From: CAYTTR01 sp964440805
GTDB taxonomy: Bacteria; Acidobacteriota; Aminicenantia; Aminicenantales; Aminicenantaceae
Reading direction: 5' to 3'
Length of the DNA stretch: 63,480 bases
Assembly: GCA_964440805.1 (NCBI GenBank)
Contig: CAYTTR010000012.1
Span: forward strand, 1-63,480
Part shown: positions 43,512-52,676 of the stretch, in pieces
How the letters are laid out: each line of letters begins with the position of its first letter
Position numbering within the stretch: position 1 is the stretch's first letter
Made by a program: the position numbers and the translations under genes
Notes under the pieces: model-generated
Databases searched by the model: none
The model's input: the letters and a program-made list of their open reading frames with translations, nothing else
What the model was told of the DNA's origin: nothing

Positions 43512-44621
43512 TTAAGAAAAAATTTGCTTGTAAGGCAAGTTGAATCTTTCGGCGATATTTGCCTTGACGATATCTCCTTTAAAAATGTAAACTCCCCGGG
43601 CTATCTCAGGTTTTTCTTTTATGCAACTCTCTACACCTTTTTCGCCGCATTCCAGAAGCCACGGGGTCACCAGGTTAGAAAGAACTTTGGTCGAACTCCG
43701 GCTGACTGCTGAAGTGATATTCGGAACACAGTAATGAATCACTCCTTCCTCGGTGTAAGAGGGATGTTCAAGGGTTGTGGGACGGCTTGTCTCAATGCAT
43801 CCACCTTGGTCAATAGCCAGATCAACTATAACCGAGCCTTTCCGCATGGACCTGACCATATCCCTTGAAATCATCAGGGGAGCCCTTTCTCCGGGACGAA
43901 GCACAGCTCCAATAAGAATGTCGGCAATCTTGGTCATGCGGGCGAGATTATACCGGCTGGCAATCATGGTAACAACCTTGCCTGAAGTAATTTCTTCCAA
44001 TATGGATAAGCGATCCATATGTGTACCCAGAACAATAGTGTGAGCCCCAGCTCCTAATAAGGCTTTCATAGCACTGCGAGCCAGCACTCCGCTCCCCACA
44101 ATTACCGCCGTAGCCGGAGGTACTGTAACCACTCCTCCAATAATAACTCCTCTTCCCCCCTGGCTTGTCTGAAGATAATGCCCGGCAATGACCAAGCACA
44201 TCTGACCGGCTATTTCACTCAACCCCTCAATAAAAAGAAGATCACCTGATTTATCCTGAATAATTTCATAGCCGACAATAGTAACTTTCTTTTTGAGGAG
44301 CTCCTGGATAACATTCTTTTTGGCTATGGCAAGATGATGGAAGCCGAAAAGAACCTGGTTCTTCTTGATCAAACTGCTTTCTTCCTGGTTGAGAGGTGAA
44401 ATATTTAAAACAATATCGGAGCGGCCAAAAACCTCCTCTTTGGTAAAAACAATCTTGGCTCCCTGGGAAGCATATTCCTCGTTGGTATAGCCTGCCCTGA
44501 GCCCTGCTCCTGCCTGGACATAAATTGTATTTCCCTTCTCAACCAGTAAGGAAACACTGCTTGGAGTCAAGCCGGTTCTGTTTTCGATCTTAGCACTTTC
44601 ATTAATGATTCCAATGTTCAT
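43512..44621 (-). CDS. ald: Alanine dehydrogenase
   Basis: Oxidative deamination of L-alanine to pyruvate and ammonia, giving NADH; 369 residues. The N-terminal catalytic domain carries KIENRTGLTPSSVSLLVEKG. The NAD-binding Rossmann motif is IVGSGVLARSAMKALLGAG with acidic ADP-ribose contact MDRL. The RVALTP-type Lys region is conserved in altered form (ENRTGLTP). It lies upstream of the NuoE-like gene on the same strand, giving a source of NADH for the complex. Good GGAGG site. Confidence 0.9.
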   Translation of the reverse strand: MNIGIINESAKIENRTGLTPSSVSLLVEKGNTIYVQAGAGLRAGYTNEEYASQGAKIVFTKEEVFGRSDIVLNISPLNQEESSLIKKNQVLFGFHHLAIAKKNVIQELLKKKVTIVGYEIIQDKSGDLLFIEGLSEIAGQMCLVIAGHYLQTSQGGRGVIIGGVVTVPPATAVIVGSGVLARSAMKALLGAGAHTIVLGTHMDRLSILEEITSGKVVTMIASRYNLARMTKIADILIGAVLRPGERAPLMISRDMVRSMRKGSVIVDLAIDQGGCIETSRPTTLEHPSYTEEGVIHYCVPNITSAVSRSSTKVLSNLVTPWLLECGEKGVESCIKEKPEIARGVYIFKGDIVKANIAERFNLPYKQIFS

Positions 44622-44712
44622 TCATCCCTCCAATCAAAGAAAGGAAAGTAATACTATCAAAATCACTTTCTGTTCACAACTTTTAATAAGAATTTATTTT
44701 CATCCAAATCCT

Positions 44713-45693
44713 TTAAAAATAAAATCTTAAAGTTAAATACAAGTAAATTAAATAAAGAGAGAAAAGAATAATTCCTTTGGGCTTGCCTATCCGGCAACCG
44801 ATTCTCATGGAAATCAGCATTACTGCCACAATGAAAATCATAAATGGAAAAGTGAAGTTAATCACTTCCTTGTCCACGGTAATGGGATTAACCAGGGCAG
44901 AAGCTCCAATTATCCAGAGTACATTAAGTATATCCGCTCCAATAATGTTTCCAACAGCAATCTCTCCCTCTCCTTTCCTGGCTGCAGTAATACAGGTACT
45001 GATTTCAGGTAAAGAAGTCCCCATTGCAATAACGGTTAGACCAATAATGGTTTCGGAAATAGAAAATAAAAGAGCAATTTTAATTGAAGACAGAATCACA
45101 ATCCTGCTGGTCAAAAAGACTCCTACAACTCCTCCGGCAAAAAGGAGAATGGATTTCTTCAACTGTTGTTTTCGGGAGAAAGAAGTTTCTTTGTCTTCCC
45201 CGTTATCCAAAGGCTCGCCGGGAACAACACCTTTGGCGGTCTCTTTTTTTCTAATAAGAAAAAGATAGTAAACAGCCAGCAGTAAAATAAAAAGCGTTCC
45301 CTCAAGGCGTCCAATGGTTCCATTACGGGCAAGTAAATAGGCAAGAATATCAATGGAAAGAAGAAAAACAGCAGCAATTTTCAGAAGCTGGCAGTTGATT
45401 AGAATGGCAGTAGGAGCCAGAATTGCAGCCAGGGCTATAGCAATCCCATCATCACAAATTACAGATCCAATGGCATTTCCTAAAGCGATTTCAGGATGTC
45501 CCATATAAGCAGCCTGAACAGAAACACCAAGCTCCGGGGCAGTAGTGGCTAATCCAACAAAAACAATGCCCACGATAAGTTTGGGAATGTTTAAAATGCG
45601 GGCAAAGCCGGCAGCTCCTTCAACAAACCAGCCTGCACATTTAAAAAGAATGACAAAACCAATCAGAAGACCGAAGAAGTAAAGTATTATCAC
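44713..45693 (-). CDS. Calcium/sodium (CaCA-family) antiporter
   Basis: An integral membrane exchanger of 326 residues with about 10 helices, two inverted repeat halves. The first alpha-repeat has LGNAIGSVICDDGIA and the second AVGNIIGADILNVLW, which replace the common GNVVGSNIFN motif. It exchanges Ca2+ or other cations for Na+ or H+. The start is GTG, 6 bp after the RNase Z-like gene. The first alpha-repeat Asp-Asp in place of Asn-Phe-Asn is unusual and may alter ion preference. Confidence 0.85.
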   Translation of the reverse strand: MIILYFFGLLIGFVILFKCAGWFVEGAAGFARILNIPKLIVGIVFVGLATTAPELGVSVQAAYMGHPEIALGNAIGSVICDDGIAIALAAILAPTAILINCQLLKIAAVFLLSIDILAYLLARNGTIGRLEGTLFILLLAVYYLFLIRKKETAKGVVPGEPLDNGEDKETSFSRKQQLKKSILLFAGGVVGVFLTSRIVILSSIKIALLFSISETIIGLTVIAMGTSLPEISTCITAARKGEGEIAVGNIIGADILNVLWIIGASALVNPITVDKEVINFTFPFMIFIVAVMLISMRIGCRIGKPKGIILFSLYLIYLYLTLRFYF

Positions 45694-45699
45694 TGGTTT

Positions 45700-46485
45700 C
45701 TAAAATATAATCCGGCAGAGATCCGTTGGTATCTCCACTTTTCCTTGAAAAGAGCTCCTGAGCTCCTCTTCTATTTCAGTGAGAGAGAAGTCCACCTCTC
45801 CAAAAAAGTGACAGGGGACAAGCCTCTCTATTCCATATTCCCTGGCATACCGCCCCAGGTCAAGGGAATTGGTATGCATTTTTCGAAGCTCTGGGTATTT
45901 ATCAAAAAAGCGGGACGGGCTGCTGCAGTCATGAATGAGACAGTCTGCTTCAACAGCCTTCTTTAAGAGCGGCGGGAAAATAGGAGTATCCCCAGAATAG
46001 ACAAGATTTTTTTGGTTTAATTCATCTATAAACTGAAAAGCCAGAGATGAAGAATGATGGGGAACCGGTGTTGACCAACAATATATTCCCGAGACAATCA
46101 TGGTTTTTTTACCGGGCTGAAGAGGGTGAAATTCCAGGCGGCATTTAACCTTTTCCTGCCTTAGTTGAAACAGGTCCAGCAACCTCTGACAAAATTCAAT
46201 CGTCTCCTCTGAACCAAAAAGATTAATCCAGCAGTCTTCAAGCATTAAAGCATGAACCAGAGCCGGAAGACCGTATATGTGGTCGGGATGGATGTGGGTT
46301 ATAAAAATAGAATGAATATTTTCCGGTTTGCATCCTATTTTTTTTATTTTTTGAACAACTGACCCGGGACAATCCACCAGGAAAGTACATTCACTTAAAC
46401 GTAGAAGCAAAGATGTATTGTCTCTTTCCAAAGTAGGAACAGAGCCGCCGGTGCCGAGAAAGAAAATTTCCGCCTGCTTTTTCAT
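45700..46485 (-). CDS. Metallo-beta-lactamase-fold nuclease, RNase Z-like
   Basis: A 261-residue MBL-fold hydrolase. The metal motif is THIHPDHIYG (HxHxDH), with further His residues in VPHHSSSLAF and CHFFGE. This is the architecture of tRNA 3' processing RNase Z (ElaC), although the exosite arm is short, so another phosphodiesterase of this fold is possible. I chose the ATG at 46485 because the protein then starts MKKQAEIFFLGTGGS and an AAAAGG site precedes it. An upstream ATG at 46524 would add 13 hydrophobic residues. tRNA-Lys in this window lacks an encoded CCA, so it would need RNase Z. Confidence 0.82.
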   Translation of the reverse strand: MKKQAEIFFLGTGGSVPTLERDNTSLLLRLSECTFLVDCPGSVVQKIKKIGCKPENIHSIFITHIHPDHIYGLPALVHALMLEDCWINLFGSEETIEFCQRLLDLFQLRQEKVKCRLEFHPLQPGKKTMIVSGIYCWSTPVPHHSSSLAFQFIDELNQKNLVYSGDTPIFPPLLKKAVEADCLIHDCSSPSRFFDKYPELRKMHTNSLDLGRYAREYGIERLVPCHFFGEVDFSLTEIEEELRSSFQGKVEIPTDLCRIIF

Positions 46486-46575
46486 TGGAATACCTTTTAT
46501 AAAAAAAAAGCCGGAGAAAATCAACCATTAACGTAAGTATCTCTATTTCCGTGATAGAGATTGTATAGTTTAAAG

Positions 46576-46721
46576 AAGAGGAAGGGTATGGGATTCGTCA
46601 CCCGCTCGATTCCCCGGCGAGGAATCTCGCTCCCATTCGGGCTTCGCTCTCCTCTCCTTCGGAGAGGAACCATGCCCGCTCAGCCCTCATAGGGGATTCC
46701 TCATCCCATACCCTTCCTCTT
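46576..46721. repeat. GC-rich 146-bp element with perfect 19-bp inverted ends
   Basis: AAGAGGAAGGGTATGGGAT (46576-46594) is repeated inverted at 46703-46721. The interior is GC-rich and contains the hairpin CCTCTCC-TTC-GGAGAGG near 46653-46672. The short frame across it on the minus strand (translating to runs like SEGEESEARMG) is not a gene. It looks like a REP or small mobile element, or an RNA hairpin. Confidence 0.75.
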
Positions 46722-46824
46722 ATAACGGTTCTGTGGATGCTTCCATCGTTAACCATCACTAAAGTTCGCCCAAAAAGCTTCCATATTGACAATCTCCCCA
46801 AGCTTTGGCAAAAAGAGAGGTGCA

Positions 46825-47913
46825 ATGAATGAACTGACAGTTTCAGCTCCGGGAAGAATATGCCTGCTCGGGGAGCACCAGGATTATCTCGGCCTCTCCA
46901 TTCTGGCCGGAGCCATAAATCTTCGCCTTACCATCTCGGGAAAACCGCGGCGGGATAAACTGATGAGAATCAAACTTCCCGATATAGGAGAAACCGAAGA
47001 GTTTTTTCTTAATGAAGAAATTCCTTATGTTAAGCCCCGCGATTACTTCAGAAGCACTATAAATATTCTACGGCGCAAAGGGTATATTATTTCCAGAGGT
47101 TGGGACTGCTTAGTAAGAGGAACCATTCCCATAAACTCAGGCACAGCCAGCTCCTCGGCTTTAGTAGTAGCTTGGGTAAAATTTTTGCTTGAAGCAGCCG
47201 GTTACCACGAAGTTTCCCATCCAGCCGATATTGCTGAACTTGCTTTTCTGGCAGAAGTCGCTGAGTTTAAAGAGTCTGGAGGCAAAATGGATCACTTTTC
47301 TTCTGCCTTCGGCGGAGTTATGTTTATTTCTTTTGGAAAAAATTTTCACTACCAACAAATGAAAAATCCTCTTAGTGAATTCGTTATTGCCGACTCCCGT
47401 CAGCGGAAAGATACTACCGGCATGCTGGCTTTCATTAAGTCAAATGTCTTGCAAGGAGTTTCACAATTACGACAGCATCTTCCCGGATTCAATCTTTTAT
47501 CCCCCTTATCTCCCGAGGTCAAAGAGAAAATTGACGGCCTTGAACCTGATTTAAAGAGACTTCTTTTAGGCACTTTGAAGACAAGAGATCTAACTCTTCA
47601 AGGAAAGAGGCTTTTTGAAATCGAACCTTTTTCAGATAAAAAATTCGGAGAATTGCTTTCTGCCCAGCACCAAATCCTGAGAGACTATTTAAAAATTTCC
47701 ACACCCAAAATTGAAACAATGCTCGAGTCAGCCATGAAGGCTGGAGCTTTAGGAGGTAAAATCAATGGTTCTGGTGGAGGAGGATGTATATTTGTCTATT
47801 GCCCTGGAAAATTAGAAGAAGTGGCCGCAGCTTTAGAAAACCAGGGATTTAATCCTCTAACAATCAAGATAGATGAAGGATTAAAAAAGGAATATTCAGG
47901 GAGGCATTCATGA
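46825..47913 (+). CDS. GHMP-family kinase (galactokinase-like)
   Basis: A 362-residue sugar kinase of the galactokinase branch. The substrate signature is PGRICLLGEHQDYLG (galactokinase has GEHTDYNGG). The ATP loop is NSGTASSSAL (105-112) and the C-terminal motif is GGKINGSGGGGC. The changed substrate signature suggests a sugar other than galactose, perhaps a uronic acid, GalNAc or a nucleotide-sugar precursor (inference). I chose the ATG at 46825 with AGAGAGG upstream; an earlier in-frame ATG at 46786 lacks support. It overlaps efp by 4 bases (ATGA). Confidence 0.85.
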   Translation: MNELTVSAPGRICLLGEHQDYLGLSILAGAINLRLTISGKPRRDKLMRIKLPDIGETEEFFLNEEIPYVKPRDYFRSTINILRRKGYIISRGWDCLVRGTIPINSGTASSSALVVAWVKFLLEAAGYHEVSHPADIAELAFLAEVAEFKESGGKMDHFSSAFGGVMFISFGKNFHYQQMKNPLSEFVIADSRQRKDTTGMLAFIKSNVLQGVSQLRQHLPGFNLLSPLSPEVKEKIDGLEPDLKRLLLGTLKTRDLTLQGKRLFEIEPFSDKKFGELLSAQHQILRDYLKISTPKIETMLESAMKAGALGGKINGSGGGGCIFVYCPGKLEEVAAALENQGFNPLTIKIDEGLKKEYSGRHS

Positions 47914-48473
47914 TCAAAGCAACTCAGATCAGACGAGGCATGGTTATCAAACTTGAGGATGGTCTTTATAAAGTTCTGGATACCGACCATGTAACACCTG
48001 GGAAAGGTCAGGCTTTGATGCAAACAAAACTCCGCCGGTTAAGGGATCAGACTCTCTACGACATCCGTTTCCGTTCTATCGACAAAATAGAACAGGCATA
48101 TTTGGAAACAGTTGAAATGGAATACCTTTATCAGGATGGAGAGGATTATGTCTTCATGAACCTTGAGACATACGAACAAATCAAACTTTCCCCGGAGGTT
48201 TTAAGTGACATTCTGGACTACTTAGTTCCCAATATTGTCTTCACTGTGGAGATGCACGAAGGAAAGCCAGTTGGGGTTTCTCCTCCTCTGACTATCGAGC
48301 TCAAAGTAGTTAAAACCGAACCATTCCTGAAGGGCGCAACTCAAACAGCTTCCAATAAACCAGCCACCCTGGAAACTGGTCTTGTCATCAATGTTCCCCA
48401 GTTCATCAAAACCGGAGATGTGGTCAAAATCGATACCCGGGACAACTCCTATCTGGAACGGGTAAAGTCTTGA
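47910..48473 (+). CDS. efp: Elongation factor P
   Basis: Ribosomal factor that relieves stalling at polyproline. It has 187 residues in three OB/KOW domains. The PGKGQA loop carries Lys32, the position usually beta-lysylated, hydroxylated or otherwise modified. The C-terminal NYLERVK-like end (SYLERVKS) is conserved. It starts in the GHMP kinase stop (ATGA), so the two are coupled. No EpmA, EarP or YmfI modification gene is in the window. Confidence 0.95.
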   Translation: MIKATQIRRGMVIKLEDGLYKVLDTDHVTPGKGQALMQTKLRRLRDQTLYDIRFRSIDKIEQAYLETVEMEYLYQDGEDYVFMNLETYEQIKLSPEVLSDILDYLVPNIVFTVEMHEGKPVGVSPPLTIELKVVKTEPFLKGATQTASNKPATLETGLVINVPQFIKTGDVVKIDTRDNSYLERVKS

Positions 48474-48489
48474 CCTAAATAGTCCAGGC

Positions 48490-50655
48490 TTAATAAACGT
48501 GCCGATAAACTCCTGCATTATCATGAGCGTCGATAACTTTGATGGTAATAAGTCCATCAGAGTTTGGTGGAATAGATATTTTAAAATTGAAGCTTTCTTT
48601 TTTTGAATCACAAATACCGTCAACCGGAAAAACTACTCTCCAATCAGCAGGTCTTGCCAGAAATTTAACTTCTTTTATATCTGAGAAAGCATCCTCAGCT
48701 TCAAAACTTACATTAAGAACATTACCACTTTTCTGGGCTTGAAAATTCTTGATTACCGGGAGTGAATTATCGATTACAAAAGAAGGGCTTTCTTTTTCTG
48801 CTGTCAGGGCCTTACCGATTGGATTTGAAGGGGCATCTGAGGCTTCCACTTTAATCCTGTATATCCCATCTGGAAGGGTAGCTGTTTCCACAGCATAAAT
48901 ATTTTCCCGCCATTCTTCTTTTAGAAGGCGCCATTCAGCTTCATCCTCTTTTCTAACATAAATTGAATAAATCAGAGAATCCCTATTTTCATCAGAGGCC
49001 TCCCAATAAAAAGTCTGGAAACCTTTCCTTTGGGCTTTTTTGGCCATGGCCAAAGAAGGAGAGGCCTTTTTGTCTTCATTCCTTGGCCAATCTTTGTCTT
49101 CAAATCCCCAGATAACATCATTCTGTTCAGGCGGTTTGAGATAGACCTGGTTAGGAGGGAATATGGTTATTTTTGAAACCACAGGCTGAACATTCGATTG
49201 GAGATAAACCAGGGTGATTTTTCCTGTCCGGGGAGAAACTTTTCCGGACTGGGTTTTCATTATTACCTTGAACTGAAGATACCTGGCAGCCGGACTCAAG
49301 ATACTCTCGCCTGTTGCTTTCTTATAAGGAGGAGACCAGTCGCTCCAGGAGGAATTGACCTCATAGGAATTCCCGCTCCTTGTTTGCAACTGAAGTACTG
49401 TTCCGGAAGGAACTTCCGCCTCCCATTCAACTTTTCCCCATGAAGAAATCATCCCGGCATCAAACACACGACTGAGGTACTCTCCGTCAAACCTCTGCTG
49501 AGGATGAATAACACTTAAGCGGGCTGGATTATTGGCCAGTAAATAAATATTTTCCCGGGAAGGATAAAGGAGAAAAACCTGTTGGGAGTCTTTTTGAAAA
49601 AGTAAGGATGTTTCTCCCTTCCCGGTTACCGAATAAAGACGGCCTTCTCCCCCGGTTCCAAAAAGAACGCTTTTATTCTGAGAATCCCAGTACAAAGAAT
49701 AGACCATTTCCTGGCTTGAAGACCATAATCTGGTGGCAATCCCCTGGGGATTTATCTTAATCAAGGCTCCGGGCTGTTGTTCCGGAAAGACAGAAATGGT
49801 TTTGGCCGCAGTGGGAGCCGAAGCTGAAGCCTGGACTGTAACCTCGACACCTGCAGAAACCTGAGAAGGCGTCTGGACTTTAAGCTTGTCTTTTGGTTTC
49901 ACTGGAATGCCGCTGGCCGCTATGTAGAGATTTCCCTCTTCATCAAAAACAACACTGCGCACTTCTTCATAATCGGATTCATAGAGAAGAGAACTTTTTC
50001 TCTCTGGAGTCAACCGATAGACAGCTCCTTTTCCCCCGCTGCCGGCAAGAATATTGCCGTTGGGCAATTGATTGAGACAGAGAATGTGGTTTTCCTGAAT
50101 ATCCAGAATCATCTTGCCGTCTCCCAGGGGGGATATCTCATAAATACCACCTTTTTCTCCTACCGCAGCCAGAATCGTTCCTTTGTTAGTGATCAATAAA
50201 TCCCAAATATATTTTTCCCGGGGATTAAAAAACTCTTCTCCTTTTTCTTTGGAAGTAACTTTATAGATTTTTCCATTGGGAGAAGTACCCAGGTAAATGT
50301 TTCCTTCTCCATCCTGAGTTAAGCAAGTAATATCCATTTCAGGGACTTGAAAATAAAGCTCCGTCTTTCCTTCTTTATTTATATGATAGAGTTTTCCTCC
50401 GTGACCGGTGCCTAAATAAAGAGAACCATCCGAAGCACGAAGAAGAGATAGATAGAACTCTTCAGGTGGCCCCGCTATTTCTTCTTCTTTGGGAGCAAGA
50501 GCAAGCCTTCCCTCATGAGAAACTGAAACACCTTTAAACTGGCCTTCCAGAAAATCATTCAGGCTTTTTACTTCCCATCTTTGGGGACTCACAGCAAGGA
50601 CTATCACAAATCCCAAGCACAACAGAAAAAGAAGGCCGAGGATTGTTTTTTTCAT
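48490..50655 (-). CDS. Secreted beta-propeller protein
   Basis: A 721-residue exported protein with a signal peptide (about 1-22). The N-terminal about 380 residues are repeats of the GNIYLGTSPNGKIYKV/GSGGKGAVYRLT type, forming a beta-propeller. The rest contains Ig-like or fibronectin-like strands (SWSDWSPPYK, DNSLPVIKNF and NVLNVSFEAEDAFSD). The C-terminus is ANDAGVYRHVY-like (HDNAGVYRHVY). No catalytic motif is apparent. It lies 12 bp downstream of the S55 protease and is probably co-transcribed with it, suggesting joint work at the cell surface. Confidence 0.75.
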   Translation of the reverse strand: MKKTILGLLFLLCLGFVIVLAVSPQRWEVKSLNDFLEGQFKGVSVSHEGRLALAPKEEEIAGPPEEFYLSLLRASDGSLYLGTGHGGKLYHINKEGKTELYFQVPEMDITCLTQDGEGNIYLGTSPNGKIYKVTSKEKGEEFFNPREKYIWDLLITNKGTILAAVGEKGGIYEISPLGDGKMILDIQENHILCLNQLPNGNILAGSGGKGAVYRLTPERKSSLLYESDYEEVRSVVFDEEGNLYIAASGIPVKPKDKLKVQTPSQVSAGVEVTVQASASAPTAAKTISVFPEQQPGALIKINPQGIATRLWSSSQEMVYSLYWDSQNKSVLFGTGGEGRLYSVTGKGETSLLFQKDSQQVFLLYPSRENIYLLANNPARLSVIHPQQRFDGEYLSRVFDAGMISSWGKVEWEAEVPSGTVLQLQTRSGNSYEVNSSWSDWSPPYKKATGESILSPAARYLQFKVIMKTQSGKVSPRTGKITLVYLQSNVQPVVSKITIFPPNQVYLKPPEQNDVIWGFEDKDWPRNEDKKASPSLAMAKKAQRKGFQTFYWEASDENRDSLIYSIYVRKEDEAEWRLLKEEWRENIYAVETATLPDGIYRIKVEASDAPSNPIGKALTAEKESPSFVIDNSLPVIKNFQAQKSGNVLNVSFEAEDAFSDIKEVKFLARPADWRVVFPVDGICDSKKESFNFKISIPPNSDGLITIKVIDAHDNAGVYRHVY

Positions 50656-50667
50656 TATTTATCTCCT

Positions 50668-52473
50668 CTACTTGATATTGATGGGAATAACAGCTGTTCC
50701 TTTAAAGACATAAGGAACAGGATACTGATATTCACTCAACGTGGACCATTCAAGCTCCGTGGGAACCGATGAAGTCGCTCTGGGTGAAGAAAACATGAAC
50801 TTAAAAGTGGGTGGAAGATTGGGCATTTCTTCACCTTTTAAAAAAAGTCCGGGCTTGGAAGCAAGCATTTTGAAATAAATGCGATTGTTTTTCCTCAGAT
50901 TACCCAAGAGCCTGACAAGCTGATTGAGGCTCCGGGGAACAAATGTCCTCGTTTTATACTGCCTCATTTCTATATGCTGCATGGATTCAGAATCAGCCAC
51001 AACAAGGAATATCTCAGAACCAGAAGGCAGGGCTGGAACCACTAAGCTGACTTCCTGGACTACACTTTCACCTCGAAAATTCTTCGAGTAGACTTGAAGT
51101 TGTATCCTTTCCCCAGGGTAAACATCGTATTTGTCCAGCCAAGCTTTTTCAAGATAAGAATATTTAACTTCTTCACTGGTAGAGATTTCCAGGTTTATCT
51201 CGTAGATAGAAAGATCACGGAATTCGTTGTTTGCCAAAAAATAAACTACAGCCGTCAATAACCCGGAAAGATCCTGGACTGAAGTGTCAAAATTCCCTGA
51301 AAAAAGGTCTTCTATGTGAATGCTCTGTCCATTTTCCAGATAAATATTTCCCTTCATGGCTAAAGACAGGTTCCCCACATTACGCTCTTCTGAATAGAGA
51401 AGGCTCTGCAGAGAAACATTGAGATAAACAGGGGTTAGGATTTTATCTTCAACCACTTTAATCTTAAATTCTTTTAATTCACCCGTGGGGTCCATCATTT
51501 TAATGCTGACCGGCACAAACCGGGGCATTTTACCAATTTCCCCCAGGACACCGGCGGTTCTATCCTGGGAAAATCGTCCCAGAAGAGGTCCGGTTTCAGC
51601 CAGTTTAAAAGAAGATGAGACACTGGGAACAACTGTTATAACATTGGCTCTGGTCATAGCATAATCCACCGGCCCCAGATTATAAAATGGGTGACCAAAG
51701 GCCAAAATTTTATTTCCTTCAACCTGAGTTACTGTACCCACAGCAGCAACATTCAAATCACCGGACACCAGCTGAACTCCTACGGCATCTCCCGGACGGA
51801 GTTTCATATCGGGAGGACTGATTTTCTCAACAGCCTGCCCCCCTGAACCAGCCAGAACAGGAGAAAAACCCATCCGGCTGAAAAAAGATTTATTTTTCTC
51901 AAAGACAGTTGAAGAAAATCCCCCGAAGATAAGGGGATGGCTGAGAGATGTGAAAGCTTGTCCATCAACATATCTCATGAAAACAGGAGCCAGAATGTCT
52001 TCATGCATTTCCAGCAGTTCTTGGAGACTCAATGACTTGCTTACTGGCTGGCGCCTAAAGAAAGAAACTGATTTCTCTGTTCCCCCCTCAACAGCCATCA
52101 TCTCATCTATGGGAGTAATGCCCGCTATAGCTTCTTTGGCGTAAGGGAAGCTGTAGGCAACAGCTCCGATCAATTTTCCATCAATATAAACGGGGCTGCC
52201 GCTCATTCCACTCATAACTCCGGTTTTTTCAAGTAAAGGGCTCTTCAACCGGGCAAGAATAATGTTTCTTTTTGGTTGAACATTCTGAAGAACTCCGACA
52301 ATCTCCACCTGGAATTCTTCGATCTGATTACCAATGAAAACACTTTGCCCCACTCCCTTCATTCCCGGCTTGATTTGATCAACGGGAAGGACAGTGCCAA
52401 AAAGTTCAGCAGCTAAAAAAAGAAAATAGGAAAATGTTATCCCAACAATGTATAATGCCTTTTCTTTTCTCAT
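50668..52473 (-). CDS. SpoIVB-like (S55) serine protease
   Basis: A 601-residue exported protein of peptidase family S55. The segment MSGMSGSPVYIDGKLIGAV carries the nucleophilic Ser. AVDQIKPGMKGVGQS-like sequence at the N-terminus (VLPVDQIKPGMKGVG) is the domain start. The N-terminal hydrophobic helix begins MRKEKALYIVG. I chose the ATG at 52473; a TTG six codons upstream is also open. SpoIVB governs sporulation in Bacillus, but this is not a sporulating lineage by any gene seen, so the role here is envelope signalling or surface processing (inference). Confidence 0.85.
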   Translation of the reverse strand: MRKEKALYIVGITFSYFLFLAAELFGTVLPVDQIKPGMKGVGQSVFIGNQIEEFQVEIVGVLQNVQPKRNIILARLKSPLLEKTGVMSGMSGSPVYIDGKLIGAVAYSFPYAKEAIAGITPIDEMMAVEGGTEKSVSFFRRQPVSKSLSLQELLEMHEDILAPVFMRYVDGQAFTSLSHPLIFGGFSSTVFEKNKSFFSRMGFSPVLAGSGGQAVEKISPPDMKLRPGDAVGVQLVSGDLNVAAVGTVTQVEGNKILAFGHPFYNLGPVDYAMTRANVITVVPSVSSSFKLAETGPLLGRFSQDRTAGVLGEIGKMPRFVPVSIKMMDPTGELKEFKIKVVEDKILTPVYLNVSLQSLLYSEERNVGNLSLAMKGNIYLENGQSIHIEDLFSGNFDTSVQDLSGLLTAVVYFLANNEFRDLSIYEINLEISTSEEVKYSYLEKAWLDKYDVYPGERIQLQVYSKNFRGESVVQEVSLVVPALPSGSEIFLVVADSESMQHIEMRQYKTRTFVPRSLNQLVRLLGNLRKNNRIYFKMLASKPGLFLKGEEMPNLPPTFKFMFSSPRATSSVPTELEWSTLSEYQYPVPYVFKGTAVIPINIK

Positions 52474-52676
52474 TGGAATTGTCTCTTTCAATACTTAAGT
52501 TTCAAGTTATAAATTAAAACTCATTCAGACATCTTTTTGTTGCCTGTTATTCGATGAGGCTCAAGTTTTTTCTTCGTCTTATACAATCCGAAACTTTCTC
52601 CCGCTCTTCTAACTCAAGGATTTAAAATTTTTCCGGCTTATTGACCTCACTCTTTTAATTCCTTAGAATTCTGTCC

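Noticed and set aside
46598..46825. 75-codon minus-strand frame across the GC-rich inverted-repeat element
   Set aside because: It lies inside the element and overlaps the start of the GHMP kinase; composition is that of the repeat, not a protein family.
48477..48492. Additional solo MITE-like end (AATAGTCCAGGCTTA)
   Set aside because: Match is short and lacks the adjacent AAAGGCCGAT or CGAGTCGAGG part; chance similarity is likely.
50668..52473. Sporulation regulator SpoIVB in the strict sense
   Set aside because: Only the S55 domain is shared; there is no sporulation context and the organism has an outer membrane.
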